A stretch of DNA of 64,000 nucleotides from Straminergon stramineum (GCA_963920665.1 OY987270.1:17200019-17264018); one strand, 5' to 3'; positions 45,755-58,000 are shown, counted from the first letter of the stretch. Translations and numbers: made by a program. The notes: generated by a model not told the origin, from the sequence alone.

Positions 45755-46090
45755 AATAATATATTCAAGTTTCAGTGTCCCACATGCAATGCATTGGCAA
45801 CTCACTAACTTTTAACATGAGTCTACATGGACTATTTCATTTGTTCACATCACATGGATAAATCACTATAACAAGAGTATATTCCTATTTCAATGTCCCA
45901 CATGCAATGCATTGGCAAATCACTAACATCACTAACTTTTAACATGAGTCTACATGGCCTATTTCATTGGCTCAAATTACATGGACAAATCAGTATAACA
46001 AGAGTATATATTCCTATTTCAGTGGCTCACAACATATGGGTAAAGCACTGCAACAAGAATATATTCCTTCTTCAGTGGCCCACAATAGAT
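45755..46090. repeat. Tandem repeat, unit about 120-130 bp, shortening at the right
   Basis: Units begin 'tatattc..tttcagtg' at about 45,759, 45,881, 46,007 and 46,062. The first two full units share 'cccacatgcaatgcattggca' (about 45,778 and 45,897) and 'taacatgagtctacatgg'. The last two units are shorter. There is no coding potential. Confidence 0.7.
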
Positions 46091-46600
46091 GAGCAAACTT
46101 GCATTGAAGATGTACTAACTTACAGGACTTATCCTAAGAGGAAAGGAAAGCCAAGCAAGCGGGTCCACTTCCTTGAAGTTCCAAAATATTAAACTTCCAA
46201 ACGTGACACAAAAGTGTGTTTTGCTTTTTATACATTTATATTCAGATGCTCCTGGTCTGCATATAACTCCAAATTCACTTCCCAATGCTAACTTAGTTCT
46301 GAAGTTGTTTTCTCAAACATGAACCTGAAAATTTTGAAGATCCTCCTCCCATTGGCACTCGCTACAATTCCAGATTGACTGTCAAAAACCATGATTTATT
46401 AAAGTTATTCCATTTGCAAGTTTTGCAACCACAAACACTGACAGAGATAGAAAGTCCAATTTTCACTGTTGAAAGAAGCTCCTCCCTCTTTCTCAAAACA
46501 AATCCGTGGTACTCCCACCGCTGCAGTTCCCCCCATGAAAAACTGTGGACTTATTCAAGAAAACAAACAAACAAACCGCGTATTTGGTACGCAAGTTTGC
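46091..46600. other. No gene seen
   Basis: Unique-looking AT-rich sequence between the tandem repeat and the MITE cluster. The short frames are not supported. Confidence 0.35.
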
Positions 46601-46777
46601 TCATGAACCGTGTGACATCATCTACTTAAAAAACAATCAAAAGTATTCATTGGAAGCCATGCTACTGTAGAAGACCTATCTTTTTCTCACAAAATTTTGA
46701 AGACGAATAGTCGTAGTTCTATCCTACATGGAGAGATTCTTTGTCATCGATCGAACCCAAAATGTCCACTTCAATGT
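46600..46777 (+). repeat. Partial MITE copy
   Basis: It matches the right three quarters of the MITE at 46,778-47,013 ('gaagccatgctact.tagaagacct', 'gagagattctttgtcatc') and abuts it head to tail. Its own left TTAA end is missing. Confidence 0.6.
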
Positions 46778-47013
46778 TTAACCCTTAAAGGATGGACTCA
46801 TGACTGTGGAAATATTCCCTTTTGGAACCATGTGATGTCATCTACTTTAAAAAAATCAGAAATATTCATTCGAAGCCATGCTACTATAGAAGACCTACAC
46901 TTTTCTCACAAAATTCTGAGGATGAATAGTCACAATTCTATCCTACATAGAGAGATTCTTTGTCATCCATCGGACAAAAAACGTCCATGTTGACGTTGAC
47001 GTTTAAGGGTTAA
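46778..47013 (+). mobile_element. TTAA-flanked MITE, 236 bp
   Basis: TTAA at 46,778-46,781 is followed by CCCTTAAAGGATGGAC. The right end, read inward, is TTAA at 47,013-47,010 followed by CCCTTAAACGTC. It has no coding capacity. The ends resemble those of the piggyBac-class element at 27,090-34,692 (CCCCTAAAGGAC), so that element family is a candidate mobiliser. Confidence 0.7.
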
Positions 47014-47239
47014 GTTACCCCTTTTCCTTTGCAAGGGAAAGCAGTCTTTTTGTGTGAGCACTGAGCAGTGAGTACAGGAGTGGGCGCATTGAACACCAAT
47101 GATTCCATGTGCTCGCTCCTGCTCTCCAAGCCGTAGATTCTTTCAGCGTGTCGACAGTCATTCCGCCACGTAGTCTTTCTGTACCTCCGATAAATATTGC
47201 ATGCCGGCTGCCCAGTCAAATCCTAATGGCCAAGGTTCT
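47014..47239. other. Short GC-richer unique spacer
   Basis: About 47,030-47,220 is markedly less AT-rich than its surroundings, with no gene recognised. Confidence 0.3.
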
Positions 47240-47469
47240 GATTTTATAACGTGGAAACGGACGTTTTGTGTCCAATGGATGACTGATAATCTTTTTATGT
47301 AGGATGGAACTGCGACTATTCATCCTCAAAATTTTGTGAGAAAAAAGCGTAGGTATTTTACAGTAGTATGACTTCCAATGAATAATTTTGGATTTTATAA
47401 AGTAGATGATGTCACACGGTTCCGAAAGGGAGTATTTCCATGGTCACCAGTCCGTCGTTTCAGAATTAA
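47240..47469 (-). mobile_element. TTAA-flanked MITE, inverted copy
   Basis: Read on the minus strand from TTAA at 47,469-47,466 it matches the other copies ('actggtgaccatggaaatactccc', 'gtgtgacatcatctacttta', 'gacaca'-type ending). The left terminus near 47,240 has decayed. Confidence 0.6.
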
Positions 47470-48292
47470 CCCTGGAAGGATGGGCCTATGACCATTGATT
47501 TGAAGCCTCAACTATCATCACTCTATTTTCTGCCATTTCGCAACAAAATATGAGTGAAAAAATTTTAATTTATTTTTCAGAGATGAAGTCATTTGTCTAC
47601 TACAAGTTCTAAAATTTTCAAATTATTTAGAGAAAATTCGAAATTACTGAGAATTTCTTAAGAAAAAAATGAAGAAAATTCATATCAAATACAAAATATA
47701 CTGAAAAAATATGAAACTTTCACCATATATTTATATTGTAGTGTAGAATATCATGGTAAAAACCCAAGTTACCATGTCACTCTAAAATTAGAAAATCAAC
47801 TAACCATAGTCATAGGCCCGAAATTCATATTGCTATAAGATATTGAGAATTAGGAATTTTTCAAAATTTTCAATTGGAGTAGAAACTAAACTTGACTAGC
47901 TTCATTTCATTACTAAGACTCAAATTCAAAAAACATCATTTTTATGGTTGAAATTCACAACATGAGAAAACAAGAAACGGACAAAACACACTACAAGGGT
48001 GATATGAGGATTGAGACTCTTCTTCTTTACAAAAGCCAATAAGACCACAATGAGGGACTTTGCAATACTACTCTTTGAAAATGTACTCAAGTACCCTCCA
48101 AATAAATAAATTGGATGAAAAAAAAAAATTTCATTTTAAAGGGCCAAGTGAAATCATCCATCGGACCACTCTAGTCCGCAATGTCCTTACTGGGTTAAGA
48201 AGAGATGCTTGCTAGGTTTTGAGCTTCATCACATATTAAAGTTATAATTGTAAAATGAACCCCAATTTGTAGAAGGGGTGCTAGAGGAAGGT
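47470..48292. repeat. AT-rich sequence, possible second TTAA-type element
   Basis: From 47,466 'ttaaccctggaaggatgggcctatgac' starts a block. Its inverted partner may be 'catagtcataggccc' at about 47,803. A related block occurs in reverse near 60,500. No gene is seen. Confidence 0.4.
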
Positions 48293-48524
48293 TTAACCCT
48301 TGGCGGACAGATTGGTGACCGTAGAAATCATCACTTCTACAACCGTGTGACATCATCTACTTTAAAAAAATCAAAAATATCCATTGGAAGTCAATCAACT
48401 GTAGAAGATCTCCCCTTTCCACCCCTAAATCCAAAGATGAATAGTTGCGCTTCTGTCCTACACATGATAATTCCTTGTCATCCATCGAATATGAACTATC
48501 TGTGTCAACATTTAAAAGTTAATT
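48293..48524 (+). mobile_element. TTAA-flanked MITE, 232 bp
   Basis: TTAA at 48,293-48,296 is followed by CCCTTGGCGGAC, and the right end is TTAA at 48,521-48,524. The interior matches the 46,778 copy ('accgtgtgacatcatctact', 'gtagaagatct', 'gaatagttgcgcttctgtcc'). Confidence 0.7.
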
Positions 48525-48526
48525 TC

Positions 48527-50140
48527 AACCCGGTTTATACTACACCTAGGTCTGGATGGAAGGCTAGCCAAATTTGCCTTCAATTTGGCCCACAATCTGG
48601 CCCTAGTTTTTCCATACAACCCTAGTTAATGTAAAGCCCTTGGGTCAAATTCTAAGGCCCAATTTTAAATTCATGTGCTCTTGGATTTTCTTGGTGCTCA
48701 ATTAAAAAAATATGAAAACACTTACCTTTCTCTTCATTTCTTTTCTATTTAATTTTTTTTAATTTCCCTTTCTTCCTATTTATTCTATTTCAAAAATAGA
48801 AGAAAGAGTGTTTTTATTTATTAAGAACCTTTCAATTTTTCTTCCTATTTTTTCCATTTGGAAAAGAAGAGGGATATTTTTTACTTCTTTTGAACCTTTT
48901 CCTTTCAATCGATGTTGAATCTAGAGTTAACATTGGAACTATAATTGAAGTTCTAGAATAGTTGTTATTTATTTTCATGAGGATTTCAAGAATTTCAAGA
49001 AAGAAATAATTTTCATCTTGTCACTATAGGGGGTTGAAAGTAATCACATAACTAAACACATAATTTGAGAAAATCTCTCTCTCTTTTTTTTTTTTTTATC
49101 TCTTTTATAAATCTATATTTTCAAATTTTTTTTTAATGAAATTTTGTATTATGAGAACTTGAATAAATTCAATGATAAATGTAAACCGTACATGTTATTT
49201 CTAGTACCATAATCTTTCTTAATCATATTCTTTTTTCAAGTATATGTCATTAGAAATGATAAATTAATTGAAAAAATTAATTAGGAAGCTAAATTAATTG
49301 TAAAATCTAATCAACCAAGGAGCTAAAATCTATTTTGGTAATGTAAAAGGTCTTTAACATACCAATAAAAGAAATATATGGTAGAACTATTAGGTTATTG
49401 TATGAAGTTTTATTAATAATAATATTATTTAAAAATATTTCTTATTTCTGATCATGATTTTTATTTTTAATTTAATTTATTAAATCTTAATAATTTAAAT
49501 TAGAACATCACATGTCAATGAGAGAAAATAAACATGTCACTAAGACCAAATAAATATTGCATATCAATCAAAGAAATTGTATAAAATATTAAGCTTAAAT
49601 TAAAATAAACATTAAGTTTATAACATGCTTACAGGCCAACTTCTTCGACTCAGCCTCCTAGAGCTCCCAAAACTTCAACAACACCCCCTTTGCAATGGAA
49701 ACAGTCTATGTGTTTCAATAATAAAAATTAAAAAATTAAAAAAAAATTGAACAACACACATGGGACGAAGCACATATGGGAGGAAGCATAAATGGGAGGA
49801 AGTTTCTTGAGCTCATTTACCAAAAAAGGAAACAAAAGACTTTGCATTGGTATATGGTGGAGATTTGTACAATCCAACAGAGGAGATCAATCTAGCCCCA
49901 ATCCAACCCTAGATGGAAGTTCACGCCACCCAAATCCTCGTCCCGATTGCTCCCTTGGATGGTTTGGCGCCAAAACCATGCCACGTAAAGCGACATGTAG
50001 GATGAGTTGTACTTCCGGCCGGCCCCAAGTATAAAGTGTTTGGGCTGGATTTGGAGAAATTGAAGGACCCTATTGGCTCAAACTTGGAGAGTTCTGGCCG
50101 GCCTTCAATCCGGCCCCAAGTATAAACCGGCCCTGAGAAC
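48527..50140. mobile_element. AT-rich element with about 42-bp inverted ends, class unknown
   Basis: The left end 'aacccggtttatactac...ggatggaaggctagcc' (48,527-48,569) matches the reverse complement of the right end 'ggccggccttcaatccgg...agtataaaccggcc' (50,099-50,136). The direct repeat 'ccggccccaagtataaa' also occurs at about 50,018 and 50,112. The interior is AT-rich with no transposase. It lies just upstream of the GH31 gene, and its TATAAA (about 50,123) might serve that gene. Confidence 0.5.
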
Positions 50141-50454
50141 AGTTCAATAAAAACACAGCACCAAGCACCAAACTCCATCAGACCAAGTTGGGGTGCTTCA
50201 AGGAGTTTCGTCCTGTGTTTTTCTCAAACTCCACCGCCTCCTGCTCCTGGCTCTGCACAAACTTTACGATTAACTCTACTATTGCAGGTTTTTCCGTAGA
50301 CAATTTCGGTCTTTCATCAGTCGATAGGCTAGTTCGCTTCCGTCGACGAACTCTTGTAGAAGAACATTAGATTCTCCAGCATGATTCTCGAGCAGATTCT
50401 TTAGGTGTCGCCTCGATCTTCATTGTTCTTTGACTCCACCTTTTTCTGCAGTCT

Positions 50455-51130
50455 TCGTCTGATTTTTTGGTAGAGGGAGCTCCGTAGTTGACGTGGTAGT
50501 GAACTTGCTAGCTCGCGGCTCCCCCTCTCCAAGACGTACACAGAATTTCAAATTCTGTGTACGTGCCCTTCGAGCTCTTGACGATTAGAAGTTTCCCCAC
50601 TGGTTCGACGTTGTCATTCTCATCGTCTTTGCTTTCGTCTGACAATTGCGTAGAGGTAGAGCAACAGTAGACCTAGCAGTGATCTGCAGAGATGCTATAT
50701 CCCTGTGGCATTTTGGAGTCGTTCGCTCCCCTTCTCTCAGACGAATTTCAAGTTTCAGTATACATTCATTTTTAGATGTCGACTTACAGTTGCTACCCCA
50801 CCGATTCGACGTCGTCGTCTTTGCTCCCATGTGACATTTCAGTGAAGGTAGCACAACAGTAGTAGACGACATAGCAGTGATTTGCAGATCCGAGAACGTG
50901 TTTCCCTGTGGCGTTTCAGTGGAGATAACACAACAATAGACAGACCATCGTAGCACTGTTCGATCGATCTCCAGCTAGAGATCGAAAGGTCTTAAACTCC
51001 CCGTGTGACGTTTCGGAGTCGCTCCCCTGCTCGCTCCCCCTCTCCAAGAATAATTTCAAATGTATTTCTCTGTGTAGTCTGCCAGTTTGATCCCCAATTG
51101 ATTCCCCACCGATTCGTCTTACACACATAT
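50455..51130 (+). repeat. Degenerate tandem repeats in the GH31 upstream region
   Basis: Related segments recur three times: 'ccactggttcgacgttgtc' (about 50,597), 'ccaccgattcgacgtcgtc' (about 50,802) and 'ccaccgattcgtc' (about 51,105). With them come 'gtggcattttggagtcgttcgctcccc' versus 'gtgacgtttcggagtcgctcccc' and 'agcaacagtagac'-type strings. This is probably the promoter and 5' leader of the GH31 gene. No coding frame here is convincing. Confidence 0.6.
50534..50564. repeat. Perfect 31-nt palindrome (15-bp arms, 1-nt centre)
   Basis: The arms acgtacacagaattt and aaattctgtgtacgt flank a single c at 50,549. They lie within the tandem-repeat region upstream of the GH31 gene. Confidence 0.95.
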
Positions 51131-51193
51131 TTCGGGTAGCGGTGAAACCGTTTTCATTAGTTCGACTCTCCTTAATTGTGAAGGTGGTGCACT

Positions 51194-54100
51194 ATGGATT
51201 GGGCCCCGCAAATACTCCGACACTTGCTGCTGCTGCTGCAGCTCTGGCTGGTGGTGACGCTGTCGGTCTCTCATGTTGCGCACTGTGTCGGTGACGGCGG
51301 CTACCGAGTGAGCTCCATCCGTGAGCTTCGTGACGGGACGGGGATCGTCGCAAAACTCGACCTAATCAAAGAACACCAGTTGGAGCGGAATTACGGCCCA
51401 GACATCCGTGAGCTTCAAGCGGTCGCCCGTTACGAAGACGCCAATACAGTTCACGTTCACATCACCGACTCTAACTCTACTCGATGGGAGGTCCCGCAGT
51501 CGATCGTCCCTCGCCTCAGTGTGAAATCTCTCGAAGCCCCCCATCCATCCAGCCCACCACCACCACACGGGGACGGTTGGCAAGAACTTTCGGGACCCTC
51601 GAGTTCACACCACCCCATGGTGCTTAAGTACAAAGTCAGTCCGTTTGGATTCTCCGTGACGAGAAGGTCGGACAATGAAGTTTTATTTGATACACTCGGG
51701 GAGGACTTTAAGAGCTTGGTGTTTAAAGATCAGTACCTGGAGATTTCGTCACGTGTGCCGGAGAGTGCGTTCTTGTATGGGTTGGGGGAAGTGACCAGAC
51801 CTGAAGGGTTACGGCTCTTGCCGAACAAGACGTTCACGCTCTGGGCGACGGACATTGCGAGCTATTTCACGGACATCGGGCTCTACAGCAGCTACCCGTT
51901 TCTTATGGACATGAGGGAGAGCGCGAATGCGCATGGCGTGCTCCTGCTCAACAGCAATGGCATGGATATTAGGTCTGGGAACTAGACTCTTCATTGATTG
52001 AGTTTGAATCAGCTATTGAGAATTGGCATGGAAATTAGGAAAGGGAACTACACCTAATTGCATCTGAATTAGCAATTGAGCATTGGCATTGGCATGGACA
52101 TTAGTTAAGGGAACTACACCTAATTGTGTCTGAATGAGCAATTGAGGGCTCACTGTTCCTATTACCGAGTTGCCTAATTTTTTGGGTTGGATCTTGTTGG
52201 AAGTCAAAAAGAGTATTCTAAATTCTCTTTTTGGACTCCGCATGAATGAAAACTGCTGAAAATAGGTGTCCTTAAAAGTAACCTAGGTTCTCATGAATAG
52301 AGGGAAGGCAATACATTTTAGCCAAGAATCTGTGGGTCAGTTTCAGAAAGGTGCAATTACCTTATACTGATACTCTCTTGCACGAATTCAGCCAAATGGC
52401 TACTTGAGTACAAATCTTCGCTAATTTCATCAGACCAGCTTTGGGGGGCGCAATGTGTAGGATTTGGAACGAACAATGTCGAAATGAGCGAAAGAAATGT
52501 AAGTTGCTATAAAATTCTTGAAGAATTCATCTAAAACATTCAACCAGAAACGGCTGTGAAGGCAGTAAGGATATTGAAACGCACAGCATCACTGACTCAG
52601 GTACGAGAAGAATTTCATCACCTACAAGGTCATCGGCGGTGTCCTCGACTTCTACATCTTCTCGGGGCCAACGCCTTTGGCAGTCACCGACCAGTTGACA
52701 TCGCTCGTCGGGCGCCCTGCCCCTTATCCATACTGGTCTCTCGGCTTTCACCAAGCCCGCTACGGTTACAAGAACGTGGAAGAGCTCCAGCACGTCACCC
52801 GAGAGTACAAGAAAGCGAATCTCCCTCTGGAGTCTATTTCCGCCGACATTGATCACATGCACAACTTCTTGGATTTCACACTGAACCCCGACACGCACCC
52901 GGAATCGAAGCTGCGTCCCTACGTGGACGAGCTCCACTCCCACCACCAGAAGTTCATCATGATCCTGGACCCCAACGTGAAGATCGACGACACTTACAAG
53001 ACTTACGTTCGCGGAGACGAGTTGAACGTGTTTCTCCGCAACGGGAGTGACCCCGAGAAACGCTACGTCGCGCAAGTCTGGTCAGGGGCTTGCAATATCC
53101 CTGATTTTCTTCACCCGAACGCGCAGCAATGGTGGACGAGAGAAATTCAGGACTTTCATGGTGTCATTCCGTTTGATGGTCTCTGGCTCGATATGAATGA
53201 GCCGGCAAATTTCTGCTCCGGGCCTAACTGCTACTATATTACGCTGAATGCGGTGTGTTCTGATGTCATCTGGCATTGTTGTATGGAGTGTGACAATAGC
53301 GTATCACAGTTGAATCGATGGGATAATCCGCCTTACGCCATCAACACCTTCGGTGTGAAACGGCCTTTGTATGTGAAAACAGTTTCCATGAATGCGCTGC
53401 ATCACGACGGGTCGAAGATTTACGACACACATAACATCTACGGGACGAGTGAGGCTAAGGTGACGCACAAAGCCTTGGAGGAAGTGACGGGCACGCGGCC
53501 GTTTGTGTTGTCCCGTTCGTGTTTCTTCGGCGCGGGCTCTGTTGCAGCCCACTGGACAGGGGATAACGGCGCCATGTGGAAGGAGCTGGAACACTCCATC
53601 GTCACCATTATGAGCTCGGGATTCTTCGGCATGCCCCTGGTGGGAGCGGACATCTGTGGGTTCAAGTATGACACCACGGAGGAGCTTTGTCGACGCTGGA
53701 TCCTAGTGGGCGCGTTCTATCCATTCACCCGCTCGCATTCTGACATTGCGGCTACGAATCAAGAGCTTTTTCTGTGGGAGTCTGTAAGCAAAGCCGGGGC
53801 GAAGGTCTTACACTGGCGGTATCGGTTGTTACCGTTCTGGTACACGCTCCACTATGCAGCCCACACCACAGGCGCGCCGTATGTGAGACCGCTGTTCTTC
53901 GCGTTTCCGGAAGATAGGCAAACCTGGAACATCAACCACCAGTTCATGATCGGGGAGGCCATTCTCGTCTCGCCCGTGTTGACGGAGAATACGACCTCCG
54001 TGCACGCGTACTTCCCTCGCGGAGTCTGGCACGACCTCTTTGGGGTGACGCAGCCCGTTCAAGCTGGCTGGGCGACGCTTTCCACGCCCATGGACGCTGT

Positions 54101-54620
54101 CAATGTGCACATCCGCGGGGGAACCATTGTGCCCTTGCAAGAGTTCGCCATGACAACCACGGAAGCGCGTCACACGCCGTTCACGCTGATGGTTGCCTTC
54201 GAGCGCGCACCTAAAGCTCCAGCCACGGTTTCTTGCGACGTGGATCGTGAGGATGCGGTAGGGCACCTGTTCGTTGATGATGATAGTCACATCGAGATGA
54301 AGCTCGCGGCAGGGCGGGCGAGTTTCGTTAAATTCGAGGCCATGCGGATTGGGAGCTTGTATACGTTGAAGTCCTTCGTGAACGAATCGGCGTATGCAAT
54401 AAAAGCGGGCTTCGTTGTGGACTCTGTCAGAGTGCTGGGGATGACGGAAACGCCAAAAGTGGTGTATGTGAACGGGCGAGTCGAGTCGGCCGTGACCATA
54501 AAGGTAAACTCTGGGAGTCCTGCGGTTGAGATTAGTGGGATTAACCATCCTCTCGGCAATGAGATGGAGATCGTCTGGTCCACGGCGTCCGGCGTACATG
54601 AATCTCATGCTTCGTGTTAG
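51194..54620 (+). CDS. GH31 alpha-glucosidase / alpha-xylosidase, secreted
   Basis: Two exons, 51,194-51,972 and 52,601-54,620, join in phase (att ag|g tac, giving Ile-Arg-Tyr) across a 628-bp GT-AG intron and encode 932 residues, close to the 900-930 usual in plants. The protein starts with a Leu-rich signal peptide (about residues 8-30). The N-terminal GH31 sandwich includes LYGLGE (from residue 194). The catalytic barrel has WSLGFHQ, the nucleophile Asp457 in LDMNEPANF and the acid/base Asp581 in HWTGDN, followed by GADICGF and TTEELCRRW. Such enzymes release terminal glucose or xylose from oligosaccharides, with plant members acting in the cell wall (xyloglucan trimming) or on starch-derived sugars. 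GADICGF-DTTEELCRRW and TTTEAR favour alpha-glucosidase, while the CCMEC...RWDNPPY segment resembles alpha-xylosidases, so the substrate is undecided. All key residues are intact and exons are GC-rich. It converges on the V-ATPase d gene, with stop codons 381 bp apart. Confidence 0.95.
51959..52150 (+). repeat. 66-bp tandem repeat spanning the exon 1 / intron boundary of GH31
   Basis: Three units begin ggcatgga at 51,959, 52,025 and 52,091, an exact 66-bp spacing. Unit 1 contains the last 14 nt of exon 1 and the donor (ggcatggatattag|gtctgg). Units 2 and 3 repeat that exon end inside the intron, but the GT is replaced (attag|ga and attag|tt). Confidence 0.85.
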
Positions 54621-55001
54621 CTGATTGATTAGCTCGTACTTCTCAACCGTGAATTACCAAATGACAAAAAACGTACTATATCTATTGTAATACTTTATAG
54701 TAAGCAGACTGCAGAAGCGCAAGGGACGGGTAGGGGTAGCTTACAGAAGGCAGCGAGATAGCTTTCAACCCTGTCTTTGTTTCAGACTGAGAATCGTGTG
54801 AGTACTTCACTTGCACGCAAACATCCACTCCCCACCCAGACTATGGTGTCTAGTTCGGTAAATGTAGCAATTCACCCGCACAACCGCACAACTCGATTTC
54901 GAGTGGCCAATTTGGTTGTTTATTATACAATTGCAAGGAAAAAACATCATTTATACTACCTTGTGAACTATTCAATCCGTGGTACCACACCGTCAGCTCC
55001 C
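54621..55001. other. Short intergenic region between two converging genes
   Basis: It holds the 3' ends of the GH31 and V-ATPase d transcripts. Poly(A)-type strings such as aataataa-like A/T runs are not decisive, and I see no other gene. Confidence 0.5.
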
Positions 55002-58000
55002 CTAAAATGTCATCACGATGCCATCATGGATTCGTGACTTCTGGTTCTGAGCTACGCATTCTGAGATCCACATCAAGTTTCTAGTCTCCTGCTCCCGTAA
55101 ACGCATGTATGCGAAGAACACCGCGTAGTGAAACTGCAACAAACAGTCCCGCCCATGTCAAGAGTGAAATCCAGAAAAACACAAACGGATAATCATAACT
55201 CACTACATACACGGCCTTCTCGAAAACATAACTCGGTTCCTATCATCATCAAAGGACAAAGCAAAGGACTCCTGTACTCATCCAGGACGGACATGACCAG
55301 CACCAAAGACGTCAAGCTCAGGCAGCCTTGTGAAATTATCGGTGACCAGGAAAACTGGACCATACCTGCTGTTCAAACGAGAGGGTCAACCTCCTCACCT
55401 CCTCTTCGTAGAAAGCCTTGTCCAGCATCTGACTCTCTCCGAAGGCTAACTTCGAGAATATGGCCTGGTATGGAGGGTACTTCTCCATAGCTCCTCGGAC
55501 CTGTGTCACGATCAATGCCATGCCCCCGTGAGTTCACAGCACTGAAACAGCACCAGCATCTTCTTGTCATGCCAAACAGCACCGGGAAACAACACTTTCT
55601 CATCTTTGAGTTCCCACAACTAAAGTGATAGCTGAGGAGCAACAAAATGCACGAAACGACACCCAACGAAAGTCGAACTTCTCAGGAGGCGCCTTCTCAT
55701 ATATCTGGATACACTATTAACACTGTGGAGGACACAAAAGACACTACACGATTGGTGTATCCATTCATCACCGCTGCGAACAGCAACTCCACTCCACTCC
55801 TCTCTACTTATGTGGGTTGCATAAGAATTAAAGCATATTCATCTATCCTTCAAGCATAGTAGTGCGAATAGTGTCGTCAAGAAGCCATTAGATGCAAGAA
55901 GTTGGACGCAAGTTAATCGGGGCAGTAAACAGATCCCTTACAAGGAAAGTGGCCCACAATACATAAACCTAAGATTGTACTATACAACCATCGAACAAAT
56001 GCAATGACGCAGGAGGTCAAAGTGAGTACCGCGTCAAAATCGTCACAAGCTGCCAGCTCTTCATGCCCGTAAGGAAACCTGCCAAGAATCATCCATGAAG
56101 AGAAGCTTCATATCCACCACTGCAATAAAAGAATACAAATGGATACCCTCCTCTCGATATCCTATACACGCCCAATGCCAGACAAGGATATCAGAATTCA
56201 GAGCAACTCACAAGATACCGAATTTCGAGTACAGCTTCCTTCGATCGTCACGAGTCAGCTCCGTTCCGATGCTGCACACATTCACAAAATCTCACGGGTC
56301 AGCTCTCCACGGCACGGCCTCTCGAGTCTCCGACTAGTATGACCACATCACCCGGTTGAGAAGTCTACAGTTGAGGCCCACATACATCAACACATCATCA
56401 GCAAGTCAAGTCACAAAAATACACTCAAGTCAAATGCTTGCCTGTTGATAGTAATGTTCACAGCACGTCGATCCGCCTCAAAAGACAGAAGATCACACAT
56501 AATCGTGGACGTTGCACCTCCAAGTTTCTGCTCCACAACAACCACGACAAAACAAAAAACCAAGATCAACTTACTCCATGCTTTCACACTCAAGAACGGC
56601 ATCGCAAACGCACAGACAAGCCGCACAAAAATGACAAACCAGAGCTACCATCCAACTCACAAGACATTCAACTATCTTTCAAGAACGAAGAAAAACTCCC
56701 ACAAAACCGAAATCTCTACCCACTACCATCTACACCAATTCATCGCAAACTCCACGGACCTGACAAAACCTGTAAAAGTCCTCCAGGTACGCTTTGTAAA
56801 GAGTGTTCCGCATGATCTCTATGTTCATATCGTCCAGATCCTACACATGGTCACCGATCTTCTCAGAAACTGCAAAAAAAACTCCACTAATCCGCAATTC
56901 ATAAAAAACGTAAAACAACTCACATCTTCCACCAGCACCCAGGGCCCTCAACACTGCATTCCACCATCCGTCCATCTCACACTCATACCCAATGCAATAC
57001 CTAGCTGCTTTCCAGAAAAAAAAATCACCACTTCAACCAAACTCAAATCCCAGAAACAAAAACCAATCCGCTTACTTCGGAAGTGATGCACTCCGAAAAA
57101 TAAGGAGCCAACGGGGTGTCCACGAGCACCAGGCGATACAACTCCCGCATGTTCTGGGCAACTGCAAGAGTGGCAATGCTGCAGCAAACCATCCAACCGA
57201 TCAGACAGAACCAAATACGGACCATACCTCCCTGCATCACACATCTCGCTTCAATGCAAGTCACAAGAGTCAAACACAATACACAAATTTATCCTGTAAG
57301 AGTTTCGGTTGCCATTCAACTTATGACAACACATTCATTTCCAAACACCACAAACTATACCAACCGACGTGCACAATTGCACTGCTGCCACCAATTCTAC
57401 AAGAAAAACAGAAGAAAAAGGAACCCGGGAATGAGATATCCCATGCTCCGAAAACTGCCACCTTGAAAACCGACACCTACTTCAAGAATGACAACTTCCA
57501 CGCAGGAACCCACAATAAACACCAAGGACCGCGCCCCAACAAATACCTGTCAAACAAACCCAGAGGATGGCACTTCTCCAGAAGCTCGTGAACATCTCGC
57601 TCGTGCAACGTCCCCGTCACGATCAGAACCACATTGTCGATCATGTGACCATACCTGCCACATCAATCCCGGTGAAAGTCGCATCAGTCCACAAATACAC
57701 TGCACCACTCCATAACTCAAACATCATCCCAGCTTCATAAACCACCGCTTGGACTACGTGGTATGGTTCTGCTGCAACTCCGGTAGATGTAAATGGGCCC
57801 TACTCGTTATCAAGAAGATCACGGATTTTGTCAACAAGAAATGGATCGAAGAATTGGTTCTAGTACAAATGAAGATCTTAGTTGATCTGAATCCTGGTAT
57901 AAATTCCAGAAAAAAGTAGCTTTTCCTGATCATATTGGTCATAATCGGGTTCCTGTGACGCTCATCAACGGCTAGCGAATAAGGACGATCGGAGACCCTA

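Noticed and set aside
45755..46090. Possible CRISPR-like array
   Set aside because: Units are adjacent, long and diverged with no unique spacers, and the genome is eukaryotic.
52527..53075. Minus-strand frames inside the GH31 gene (also 53,829-54,608)
   Set aside because: They are shadows of the GC-rich GH31 exon, which has intact catalytic motifs on the plus strand.
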